DNA of 6,546 nt from Desulfobacterales bacterium (GTDB lineage Bacteria; Desulfobacterota; DSM-4660; Desulfatiglandales; Desulfatiglandaceae): assembly GCA_027061865.1 (NCBI GenBank), contig JAMOVZ010000387.1:1-6546 (forward strand), in the 5' to 3' direction. The translations under genes and the position numbers were made by a program. Under the pieces are notes generated by a model, which worked only from the letters and a program-made list of their open reading frames with translations, searched no databases and was not told the DNA's origin. Below, piece by piece: positions 1-6,057 of this stretch (positions within the stretch are counted from its first letter, which is position 1; each line of letters opens with the position of its first letter).

Positions 1-1
1 T

Positions 2-247
2 GAATATGTAATAATAGAGACGAGGCAAGGCAGCGCAACCCAGAAGCTCGTGTTAAGTGAAGCCATTCTGCCCGGTGTGGCATTTGCCTCTTACGGTTGG
101 TGGCTTGAAAGCCCGAAAGGTGGAACAGATTGGCAAACGGCCAACTTTAACATGATGACATCTTCCCGGAAACTTGGCAAAGAGTTCGGCACACCTGAAT
201 TGAGAGGGATCCCTTGCCGGATCAGGCCAAGGGCAGGTTTGGAATAA
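2..247 (+). CDS. Molybdopterin oxidoreductase, C-terminal end (partial, 5' cut by window)
   Basis: The frame is open from base 2 to the TAA at 245-247, so this is the last 81 residues of a longer protein, not a small gene starting at the GTG at 50. The fragment looks like the end of the molybdopterin-dinucleotide-binding domain of the DMSO-reductase family. It begins with a beta-strand segment (EYVIIETRQGS), followed by LPGVAFASYGWW (the family often has HPGV...HGWWFPE). Next comes W-x2-AN-x-N-x2-T, and it closes with the typical TPELRGIPCRI. In this family the domain helps hold the bis-MGD molybdenum cofactor of a large catalytic subunit used in anaerobic respiration or related redox chemistry. 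The substrate cannot be told from this part. The stop lies 29 nt before the YyaL gene, which suggests one transcript. Family membership is fairly sure; subfamily is unknown. Confidence 0.82.
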   Translation, partial: EYVIIETRQGSATQKLVLSEAILPGVAFASYGWWLESPKGGTDWQTANFNMMTSSRKLGKEFGTPELRGIPCRIRPRAGLE

Positions 248-276
248 AGTATCACAACATTTGAAAGGGTGTGTTC

Positions 277-2133
277 ATGCCTGCAAAGGCGCCAAATAGA
301 TTGATAACTGAGAAAAGCCCTTATCTTCTCCAGCATGCCTACAATCCGGTGGACTGGTATCCTTGGGGGGAGGAGGCGTTTAAAAAGGCCGAAAATGAAG
401 ACAAGCCCATATTCCTGTCTATTGGCTATTCCACTTGCCACTGGTGCCACGTAATGGAAAGGGAATCGTTTGAGGACGAAGAGGTGGCAAAGCTCCTCAA
501 TGAAACGTTTGTATGCATAAAAGTTGACCGTGAAGAGAGGCCTGATGTTGACCACGTGTACATGACCGTCTGCCAATTAATCACACAAAGCGGGGGATGG
601 CCCTTGACCATATTGATGACCCCTGCAAAGGAGCCTTTTTTTGCAGGCACTTACATCCCAAAAAAGAGCGCTTTTGGCCGAATTGGGATGCTGGAGCTCA
701 TCGGCAACGTAAAGGATCTGTGGAGTAAGAGGAGATCGGAGCTTTTGCAGTCCACAAGGCAAATCATGGAAGCATTGAAAACCTTGGAAAGGGCCGCTCC
801 CGGCCCTGATCTGGATGCAAGCATCCTGGACAAGGCATACCAGGCCCTCTCCAACTCCTATGATCCCCAGTGGGGTGGCTTTTCCCCGGCCCCAAAGTTC
901 CCCACCCCCCACAACTTAGGTTTTTTGCTAAGGTATTGGAGGCGGAGACAAGAAAAGAGAGCCCTGGAAATGGTGGAAAACACCCTGCGGCGCATGCGTT
1001 TAGGGGGAATATATGATCACTTGGGCTTTGGGTTCCACCGATACAGCACGGACAGGGAGTGGCTTGTCCCGCATTTTGAGAAAATGTTATACGACCAGGC
1101 CTTGATTGCCACCACCTACCTCGAGGCATACGGTACGGCTCATAATGCCTTTTATGGCGATACGGCAAGGGAGATTCTCGACTATGTTATACGGGATATG
1201 AGTAGCTCTGACGGTGGCTTTTATTCTGCTGAAGACGCTGACAGCGAAGGCGTTGAGGGCAAATTCTATGTGTGGGGATATCAGGAAATCTTGGGTGTCT
1301 TGGGACCAGAGGCGGGGCAGCTATTTTGCAAGGTGTATAATGTATCGCCACAGGGCAACTTCCTGGAAGAGGCCACCAAGAAAAGGACCGGCAAAAACAT
1401 CCTCTATTTGAAAAAGGAGATATCACAGATTGCATCAGACCTGGGCTTAGATGCCAAGGAGCTGGAGGCCAAGATGTCGGAGGCCAGAAAAAAGCTCTTT
1501 CAAGAAAGGGAGAAAAGGATCAAGCCAGAAAAGGATGACAAGATACTTACCGACTGGAATGCCCTCATGATATCTGCATTTGCACGAGGAGGCAGAATCC
1601 TTGCCGATCCGTCCTATATTGAAACAGCCAAGACAAGCTGCGACTTCCTGCTCAGGTATCTTAAGACAGATGAAGGAAGGCTGCTGCACCGTTGGCTTGA
1701 TGGTGAGGCCGGGATCCAGGGTATGATAGACGATTATGCCTTTATGGTGGCTGCATTATTGGATCTATATGAGGCCACATCAGAGGCAAAATATCTGGAA
1801 GAAGCAACTTCTATTAATTCCACCATGGTTGATCTTTTTTGGGACAACGAAGTAGGGGGATTCTTCTTTACCTCTCGGGACGGTGAAAAACTGATTCTCA
1901 GAAAAAAAGAGTTTTACGACGGTGCCATACCATCCGGCAATTCTGTGGCCCTAGCCAATCTTGTAAGACTTTCCCGCCTCAACCAAGATCAGGCCATGGT
2001 AGAGATGGCCAATAAGCTTGTAAAGGCCTTTTCAAATGAGGTGTTACATATACCAAGCGCTTACACCTGTTTCCTCAGCTCCTTTGACCTGCTCATTGGA
2101 TCATCAGGACAGACAGGGCCGCCCCTCGACTAA
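277..2133 (+). CDS. YyaL/SPATA20-family protein (DUF255): thioredoxin-like domain plus alpha/alpha-barrel, C-terminus short
   Basis: The protein has 618 residues. ATG277 is preferred because AAAGGG at 264-269 sits 7 nt before it; the in-frame GTG271 is too close to that site. Residues 1 to about 165 form the Thioredox_DsbH domain, with YLLQHAYNPVDWYPWG, the CHWC motif (Cys54/Cys57) and DREERPDVD. The rest is the six-hairpin glycosidase-like barrel: WGGFSPAPKFP (199-209), GGIYDHLGFGFHRY (about 243-256), HFEKMLYDQ (266-274), SAEDADSEG (317-325), LTDWNALM (about 424-431) and PSGNS (552-556). There is no signal peptide, so it is probably cytoplasmic. The biochemical role of the family is not settled: a disulfide reductase and a carbohydrate-binding or epimerase-like role are both possible. 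Relatives of about 690 residues continue past LLIG with a further redox- or nucleotide-like tail; this one stops at LLIGSSGQTGPPLD. The two other forward frames after 2100 show no matching tail. Confidence 0.93.
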   Translation: MPAKAPNRLITEKSPYLLQHAYNPVDWYPWGEEAFKKAENEDKPIFLSIGYSTCHWCHVMERESFEDEEVAKLLNETFVCIKVDREERPDVDHVYMTVCQLITQSGGWPLTILMTPAKEPFFAGTYIPKKSAFGRIGMLELIGNVKDLWSKRRSELLQSTRQIMEALKTLERAAPGPDLDASILDKAYQALSNSYDPQWGGFSPAPKFPTPHNLGFLLRYWRRRQEKRALEMVENTLRRMRLGGIYDHLGFGFHRYSTDREWLVPHFEKMLYDQALIATTYLEAYGTAHNAFYGDTAREILDYVIRDMSSSDGGFYSAEDADSEGVEGKFYVWGYQEILGVLGPEAGQLFCKVYNVSPQGNFLEEATKKRTGKNILYLKKEISQIASDLGLDAKELEAKMSEARKKLFQEREKRIKPEKDDKILTDWNALMISAFARGGRILADPSYIETAKTSCDFLLRYLKTDEGRLLHRWLDGEAGIQGMIDDYAFMVAALLDLYEATSEAKYLEEATSINSTMVDLFWDNEVGGFFFTSRDGEKLILRKKEFYDGAIPSGNSVALANLVRLSRLNQDQAMVEMANKLVKAFSNEVLHIPSAYTCFLSSFDLLIGSSGQTGPPLD

Positions 2134-2242
2134 TTCCTCACCTCGTCTTTCATAAAAAGGGAGACAATTATTGTTCACAACTTGTTTCAATTTTAACACA
2201 TCTCCACCCCCTTCCCTTCTCTCTTCGAATTCCCCCTCTCTG

Positions 2243-2324
2243 AAACCTTTTAATTAGAGGCGGCTCAACCCTTTGGCATAATTCATAAAACGGTTCTTGA
2301 TACAGGTTAGCCTCAATAAGGTTT
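2243..2324. repeat. Imperfect inverted repeat, candidate upstream activator sites
   Basis: The left arm 2243-2270 contains, in order, AAACCTT, ATT, GAGGC and AACC. The reverse complement of the right arm 2305-2324 contains the same four blocks in the same order. With gaps, 19 of the 20 right-arm bases have a partner. Relative to the predicted sigma-54 start near 2357, the arms lie at about -114 to -87 and -52 to -33. The left arm is at a usual distance for an enhancer-binding activator; the right arm is unusually close to the -24 element. That this is a binding site is inference. It could also be a decayed hairpin element. Confidence 0.4.
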
Positions 2325-2330
2325 ACTTTG

Positions 2331-2346
2331 TGGCACTTACCTTGCA
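2331..2346 (+). promoter_or_regulatory. Sigma-54 (-24/-12) promoter of the kinase-lipoprotein-regulator operon
   Basis: The sequence reads TGGCAC, then TTACC, then TTGCA. GG at 2332-2333 and GC at 2344-2345 have the required 12-nt first-base spacing of sigma-54 promoters (consensus TGGCACG-N4-TTGCW). The only deviation in the core is T for the less conserved G after TGGCAC. The predicted transcript starts near 2357, giving a leader of about 115 nt before ATG2472. The operon downstream encodes a sigma-54 activator, so the context supports the call. No good sigma-70 promoter was seen overlapping it. Confidence 0.75.
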
Positions 2347-2471
2347 ATCTTATTGTTGGATTTGGTTTTGGGTATGGTGAACTGTTTATGTATTGGCCGG
2401 CTGTTATATACCCTGGGTCTTCTTTGGCCAACGGGCGCTTGTGATTTTCCTGCCTTTGGAGCTATCCAGTC

Positions 2472-3929
2472 ATGAACCTTTCCATCTTCATGCGGCTTAT
2501 ATTGGGCTTTGGGGGAATTGTGGCAATCGTGGTCTCTTTGGGCACATATGTCTCTCTCAAGTTAGGTCAATTAAATAGCCTCACTGAATCAATTGCCCTC
2601 CACGACAGCACGATCATCAAGATTTCAGAAGACATCTCGAATGCCATTCTTTCACAAAGGAGCTTTGAGAAAAAGTATCTCATATCGGGGGATGAGGATT
2701 TCTTGAAGAAGTTCCAAGAGATAACTCAAGTTGTGGCAAACAAATTAGATGAATTGGACAAGACCATACAATCGAGCGAATACCGGGAGAGACTGGCCAA
2801 AGTTAGAGATGCCTATGAACAGTACCTCTCCCTCTTTGAGGCTGAACAGGAATTCATAGCAGCCAAGCTCGAGTATCCCGCTTTAGTTTACAGGCAAGAA
2901 AAGGAGGACTGTATCAACAAGATAACTGTCTCTCTACAATGGATAATTAACAGGGCGAACCTTGACAGGGAAGAAAAGATACGTCATTCAGAAGAAATGA
3001 GCAACCATGTAGCAAGGGTTGCCACAACCATGTCTGCACTTGCAGCCATCCTTGGCCTAATAATCTCATTTTTCACAACAAGAAGCATCAATCGCTCTAT
3101 CCTCCTTCTGCGCAAAAAGACAAGCGAGATTGCCAGGGGCAATTTCGGAGAAAGGGTAAATATTACCTCCCCCCCTGAGATAAAACGCCTGGCAGATGAC
3201 TTTAATATCATGTCTCAGCGTTTAAGCGAGCTTGACAAAATGAAGATAGATTTTATCGCCCACGTATCCCACACACTTCGCACTCCGCTTACCGCAATCA
3301 GAGAGGCCTCCTCAATGCTGCTTGAGGGGACTTATTCAAACCAGCCTGAAAAGCAGTATGAGTTGTTCAAGATCACCAAGGAAGAATGCGAGAGGCTCAT
3401 AAACTCCGTAAACAAGATCCTGGATTTGTCCAGGATGGAAGCAGGGATGATGACCTATTCCTATAGGCCATGTGACCTGATTCATGTGCTTCAAAAAATC
3501 ATAATAAAGCTTACACCGATAGCTCGGAGGAAAAAAATAGACCTTCAATTTGAACCTAAGTCCGATATGCCGTTGGTAAACATAGACAGGGAAAGGATCG
3601 GGCAAGCAATTGAAAATCTGCTCGACAACGCCCTTAAGTTTAGCCCGCAACAGAAGGGTGTCGTGAGGGTGACCTGTACCCTTTCCCAGGACGGAAAGGG
3701 TGTTAAGATCTCAGTATCAGATAATGGGCCCGGTATCCCGGCTGAAAATCTCCAGGTGATATTTGAACGATTCCGCCGTATAGAGGATGGGATTGAGATA
3801 CCAAGAGGGACGGGGCTAGGGCTCTCCATAGCAAAGCACATCATCTCAGCTCACGGGGGACAGATATGGGTAGAAAGCCAACCGGGAAAGGGAAGCACTT
3901 TTTCATTCACATTGCCTCTTGCTTCATAA
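2472..3929 (+). CDS. glrK: Membrane sensor histidine kinase, GlrK (QseE)-like
   Basis: The protein has 485 residues. ATG2472 has GGAG 10 nt upstream; the next ATG at 2490 has no such site. TM1 spans about 9-30. The predicted periplasmic part at about 31-180 is all-helical, with QRSFEKKYLISGDEDF as seen in four-helix-bundle sensors. TM2 spans about 183-203 and is followed by a HAMP domain to about 256. The HisKA domain has phospho-acceptor His267 in VSHTLRTPLTAIRE. The ATPase domain has the N box ENLLDNALKF (Asn386), G1 DNGPGIP (417-423), F box FERFRR, G2 GTGLGLS (446-452) and a closing GKGSTFSFTLPL. It should autophosphorylate and pass phosphate to the regulator encoded at 4424. The residue after the His is Thr, where HisKA proteins normally have Glu or Asp. 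The gene order kinase, lipoprotein, sigma-54 regulator, together with the TAIRE-type sequence after the H box, suggests orthology to GlrK/QseE. The ligand is unknown. Confidence 0.9.
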   Translation: MNLSIFMRLILGFGGIVAIVVSLGTYVSLKLGQLNSLTESIALHDSTIIKISEDISNAILSQRSFEKKYLISGDEDFLKKFQEITQVVANKLDELDKTIQSSEYRERLAKVRDAYEQYLSLFEAEQEFIAAKLEYPALVYRQEKEDCINKITVSLQWIINRANLDREEKIRHSEEMSNHVARVATTMSALAAILGLIISFFTTRSINRSILLLRKKTSEIARGNFGERVNITSPPEIKRLADDFNIMSQRLSELDKMKIDFIAHVSHTLRTPLTAIREASSMLLEGTYSNQPEKQYELFKITKEECERLINSVNKILDLSRMEAGMMTYSYRPCDLIHVLQKIIIKLTPIARRKKIDLQFEPKSDMPLVNIDRERIGQAIENLLDNALKFSPQQKGVVRVTCTLSQDGKGVKISVSDNGPGIPAENLQVIFERFRRIEDGIEIPRGTGLGLSIAKHIISAHGGQIWVESQPGKGSTFSFTLPLAS

Positions 3930-4393
3930 TCATATTCATGCTGGGCTGTTCCTGCTTTGTCGCCGGCCACAACCAGGATGGCAGCCCAACAAGGAGTGCC
4001 AAGAGGCCAAATAAACAAAGACATGTCCAGGCCGGTGATCCGCGGAGGCTTTTTCACACAGCACTTCTCTACCTCCACCCAAGAAACCGGAAAATAGATC
4101 TGGAGGAGGCATATAGCTCCTTTTCCAGGCTTATGGAAGAATTCCCCGCCAGCAGAGAGGCGGAGCAGGCGGCCATTGTGGTTGCATTGCTGAGGGATAT
4201 GGAGGCAAAAGAAAAGCAGATAGAGCGTTTGAAAGAGGTAATAGCCAGGCTGGAACATGCTAACCGGGAACTGAAAGCAAGAGTGGTCCATCTGGAAAGG
4301 GAGTCAAGAATTTTAAGGGGACAGCTCAGGGAGCTGCGCTCAAAGATGGAAAGGCTCAAGCAAGTGGATTTGGAGACTGAAAAGAGCCCATAG
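3866..4393 (+). CDS. qseG: QseG-like outer-membrane lipoprotein with C-terminal coiled coil
   Basis: The protein has 175 residues. The start ATG3866 lies inside the kinase gene (64-nt overlap, different frame) and has GGGGGA at 3855-3860, 5 nt upstream. The N-terminus is a type II signal peptide: a basic segment (R3, K4, K8, K10), a hydrophobic stretch from Phe12 to Leu26, and the lipobox MLGC with Cys28. Ser at +2 favours outer-membrane sorting. After a polar linker, residues about 60-109 (RRLFHTALLYL... LEEAYSSFSRLMEEFP) look like one or two TPR-like helical hairpins. Residues about 110-170 form a charged heptad coiled coil. In enterobacteria QseG is encoded between kinase and regulator and binds the kinase to control its activity; the same role is inferred here. 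This protein is shorter than E. coli QseG, as I recall it. Lipoprotein status is well supported; orthology rests mainly on gene order. Confidence 0.82.
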   Translation: MGRKPTGKGKHFFIHIASCFIIIFMLGCSCFVAGHNQDGSPTRSAKRPNKQRHVQAGDPRRLFHTALLYLHPRNRKIDLEEAYSSFSRLMEEFPASREAEQAAIVVALLRDMEAKEKQIERLKEVIARLEHANRELKARVVHLERESRILRGQLRELRSKMERLKQVDLETEKSP

Positions 4394-4423
4394 GGACTAA
4401 AGTTAGGTTTTTAAGGAGCATCA

Positions 4424-5782
4424 ATGAACAGCATACTTGTCATAGATGATGACGAAAATATCCTGAATGTAATAAGGATGAGGCTTGAGGCCAAGGGATT
4501 CCGGGTGGTTACCGCCACTGAAGGTGAAAAGGCATTGGAAATGAGCAAGGAAGAGGTATTTGACCTGGCTGTAGTTGACCTCAAGCTGGGAGACAAGGAC
4601 GGCATTGATCTTATGGACAGCCTCCACCAGATAAATCCAGAACTCCCCGTAATAATATTGACTGCATACGGCACCATAGAGAGTGCAGTGGAAGCTATGA
4701 GAAAGGGGGCATACGGCTACCTCACCAAACCTTTTCAGCATGAAGAGTTCCTTCTACAAATAGAGCGATGCCTGGAAAAGGTTAGGCTTTCCAGTGAGAT
4801 CAGCAGGCTTCGAGAACTGGTCGAGGAAAAGTATCAGTTCAAGAATATCATTGGTAAAAGCAAGAAAATGACCGCTGTGCTGGAGCAGGTTGCCAATGTG
4901 GCGAGAACAGACTCAAACGTCTATATTGAAGGAGAAAGCGGCACCGGCAAAGAACTTATTGCCAAGACCTTGCATGTAGCGAGCAAGCGAAGCCATTTTC
5001 CTTTTGTGGCCATAAATTGCGCCGCCATTCCTGAAACACTCTTGGAGAGTGAACTTTTTGGATATAAAAAGGGGGCATTTACTGGCGCACTTACCAGTAA
5101 AAAAGGAATCTTCCTTCAGGCCAACAAAGGCACATTGTTTCTGGACGAGATCTCAGAAATGACCCTTCCCATGCAGGCCAAGCTGTTGAGGGTGCTAGAG
5201 GAAGGTGAATTTTATCCCCTCGGCTCGGAAGAACTGGTCAAGGTAGATGTCAGGATCATCGCCGCATCAAACAGGAATCTGGCCAACCTTGTAGAGGAAG
5301 GAAAATTTCGTGAGGACCTCTTTTACAGGATCCACGTAATCCCGATCCGGTTACCTCCTTTGAGAGAAAGGAAAGAAGACATTCCATTGCTGGCAAGGCA
5401 CTTCTTGGATAAATACGCAAAAAAGATGAACAAGGATATAAAGGGGTTCTCCCCATCTGCCATCCAAAAATTGATTGTGTACTCGTGGCCCGGCAATATC
5501 CGCGAACTTGAAAACGCTATAGAGTGTGCTGTAGCCATGGCCACTCACGACTATATCGACCAAGACCTCCTGCTTCAGGCCCAAGGAGTTGACGACAAAG
5601 GTCAACTAAAACCCTTGAGAGATGCAAAAGAAGAATTTGAAAGGGAATATCTGATCCAGCTACTCAATATCACACAGGGAAACATCAGCCGTGCAGCCAA
5701 ATTGGCCGGAAAATACCGGGCAGATCTCTATGACTTGCTGCGAAAACATGACCTTGACCCTTCAACCTTCAGAAGGAACTGA
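4424..5782 (+). CDS. glrR: Sigma-54-dependent response regulator, NtrC class, GlrR (QseF)-like
   Basis: The protein has 452 residues. AAGGAG at 4413-4418 lies 5 nt before the ATG, and the gene starts 30 nt after the lipoprotein stop. The receiver domain (1 to about 118) has the acidic pair Asp8/Asp9, phospho-acceptor Asp52 in VVDLKLGDKDG, Thr80 and Lys102. The AAA+ domain (about 140-375) has Walker A GESGTGKE (170-177), the sigma-54 contact loop GAFTGA (217-222), Walker B GTLFLDE (236-242), SNRNL and FREDLFYRI. The C-terminal Fis-type helix-turn-helix (about 412-445) contains GNISRAAKLAGKYRADLYDLLRKH. The stretch from FEREYLIQLL to the end closely resembles the E. coli GlrR tail. All residues needed for phosphorylation, ATP hydrolysis and sigma-54 engagement are present, so it should be an active enhancer-binding activator. 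Its own operon promoter at 2331 is a plausible target. Confidence 0.93.
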   Translation: MNSILVIDDDENILNVIRMRLEAKGFRVVTATEGEKALEMSKEEVFDLAVVDLKLGDKDGIDLMDSLHQINPELPVIILTAYGTIESAVEAMRKGAYGYLTKPFQHEEFLLQIERCLEKVRLSSEISRLRELVEEKYQFKNIIGKSKKMTAVLEQVANVARTDSNVYIEGESGTGKELIAKTLHVASKRSHFPFVAINCAAIPETLLESELFGYKKGAFTGALTSKKGIFLQANKGTLFLDEISEMTLPMQAKLLRVLEEGEFYPLGSEELVKVDVRIIAASNRNLANLVEEGKFREDLFYRIHVIPIRLPPLRERKEDIPLLARHFLDKYAKKMNKDIKGFSPSAIQKLIVYSWPGNIRELENAIECAVAMATHDYIDQDLLLQAQGVDDKGQLKPLRDAKEEFEREYLIQLLNITQGNISRAAKLAGKYRADLYDLLRKHDLDPSTFRRN

Positions 5783-5799
5783 TTTCCATCATTTCGGCT

Positions 5800-5867
5800 A
5801 ACGAAGGTTTAATTCATTTTTGGTATAGGCAGTCGTTCCCGTGAAGGTTTTCCCCTTCGTTAAAACC
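5800..5867 (+). terminator. Possible hairpin region ending the regulator operon
   Basis: AACGAAGG (5800-5807) is the exact reverse complement of CCTTCGTT (5854-5861). Two competing pairings exist: GAAGG (5843-5847) with CCTTC (5854-5858), and GGTTTT (5846-5851) with AAAACC (5862-5867). Its position 18 nt after the regulator stop suits a terminator. However, the sequence after the stem is C-rich with no T-run, so it is not a standard intrinsic terminator. It may instead be an RNA-processing or end-protecting structure. Confidence 0.3.
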
Positions 5868-5973
5868 CCCATCTATTCAGTGAGTTACTCTTTCAAAACC
5901 AAATACCCTCCAATTTCTTAGAAGGAGAAACCCTACACAAGGCATCCCATCCTGACTAGGGCCATACTGAATT

Positions 5974-5985
5974 ATATTGCAATAT
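5974..5985. promoter_or_regulatory. Perfect 12-bp palindrome, candidate operator
   Basis: ATATTGCAATAT is fully self-complementary. It lies 72 nt before the start of the stand-alone receiver gene and covers a weak -35-like TTGCAA. A dimeric regulator could bind here. A 12-bp palindrome arises by chance about once per 4 kb, so this is only suggestive. Confidence 0.25.
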
Positions 5986-6057
5986 CCATAAGTTAACACC
6001 CATATTCCTTCATGGCACCCTACTTGCTCTATGCCTTGGGTGAAGGGAGGCGAAAGA

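Larger units (their letters stand above)
2134..2471 (+). other. 338-nt intergenic regulatory region
   Basis: There is no convincing gene here on either strand. From left to right it contains a weak 7-bp stem with G-T pairs (2145-2151 with 2159-2165) that lacks a T-run, then a pyrimidine-rich tract at 2201-2241 (37 of 41 bases are C or T). These are followed by an imperfect inverted repeat (2243-2270 with 2305-2324) and a -24/-12 promoter (2331-2346). The last part is a leader of about 115 nt, in which TTGGCC at 2393-2398 can pair with GGCCAA at 2426-2431. No clear intrinsic terminator for the upstream YyaL gene is visible, so read-through into the kinase operon cannot be excluded. Confidence 0.75.
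5783..6057 (+). other. 275-nt intergenic region between regulator operon and stand-alone receiver
   Basis: No gene is visible. The first 90 nt carry repeated GAAGG/CCTTC elements able to form alternative hairpins. Further on, TTTCT at 5917-5921 can pair with AGAAA a few bases downstream. A perfect 12-bp palindrome lies at 5974-5985. A poor sigma-70-like pair (TTGCAA at 5977-5982 and CATATT at 6001-6006, 18-nt spacer) could drive the receiver gene. No -24/-12 promoter was found on the + strand, nor at the TGGC and TTGC sites checked on the - strand. Confidence 0.6.

Noticed and set aside
50..247. Separate 65-residue gene starting at GTG50
   Set aside because: The frame is open to the window edge and its sequence matches the end of a molybdopterin oxidoreductase, so it is the tail of a longer gene.
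2145..2165. Terminator after the YyaL gene
   Set aside because: The 7-bp stem needs two G-T pairs, has an A-rich loop and is followed by AATTATTG, not a T-run.
2134..2330. Enterobacterial GlrR site (recalled as TGTC-N10-GACA) upstream of the operon
   Set aside because: No match was found. The nearest candidate, CGTC at 2144 with GACA at 2163, has the wrong first base and a 15-nt spacing.
2168..2431. 87-codon ORF on the - strand in the intergenic region
   Set aside because: It begins with TTG and has no recognisable family. It is antisense to the -24/-12 promoter and inverted repeat, and part of it comes from the low-complexity pyrimidine tract.
2393..2578. 61-codon + strand ORF overlapping the kinase start
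   Set aside because: It has a TTG start with no ribosome site, and most of it is another frame of the kinase gene.
5959..5980. Second -24/-12 promoter before the stand-alone receiver (ATTGC at 5976-5980)
   Set aside because: The position 12 nt upstream is CT, not GG; the nearest GG (5959-5960) has the wrong spacing.
6031..6057. Earlier start (ATG6031) for the receiver gene
   Set aside because: It would add nine residues not typical of receivers and read through the ribosome site that serves ATG6058.
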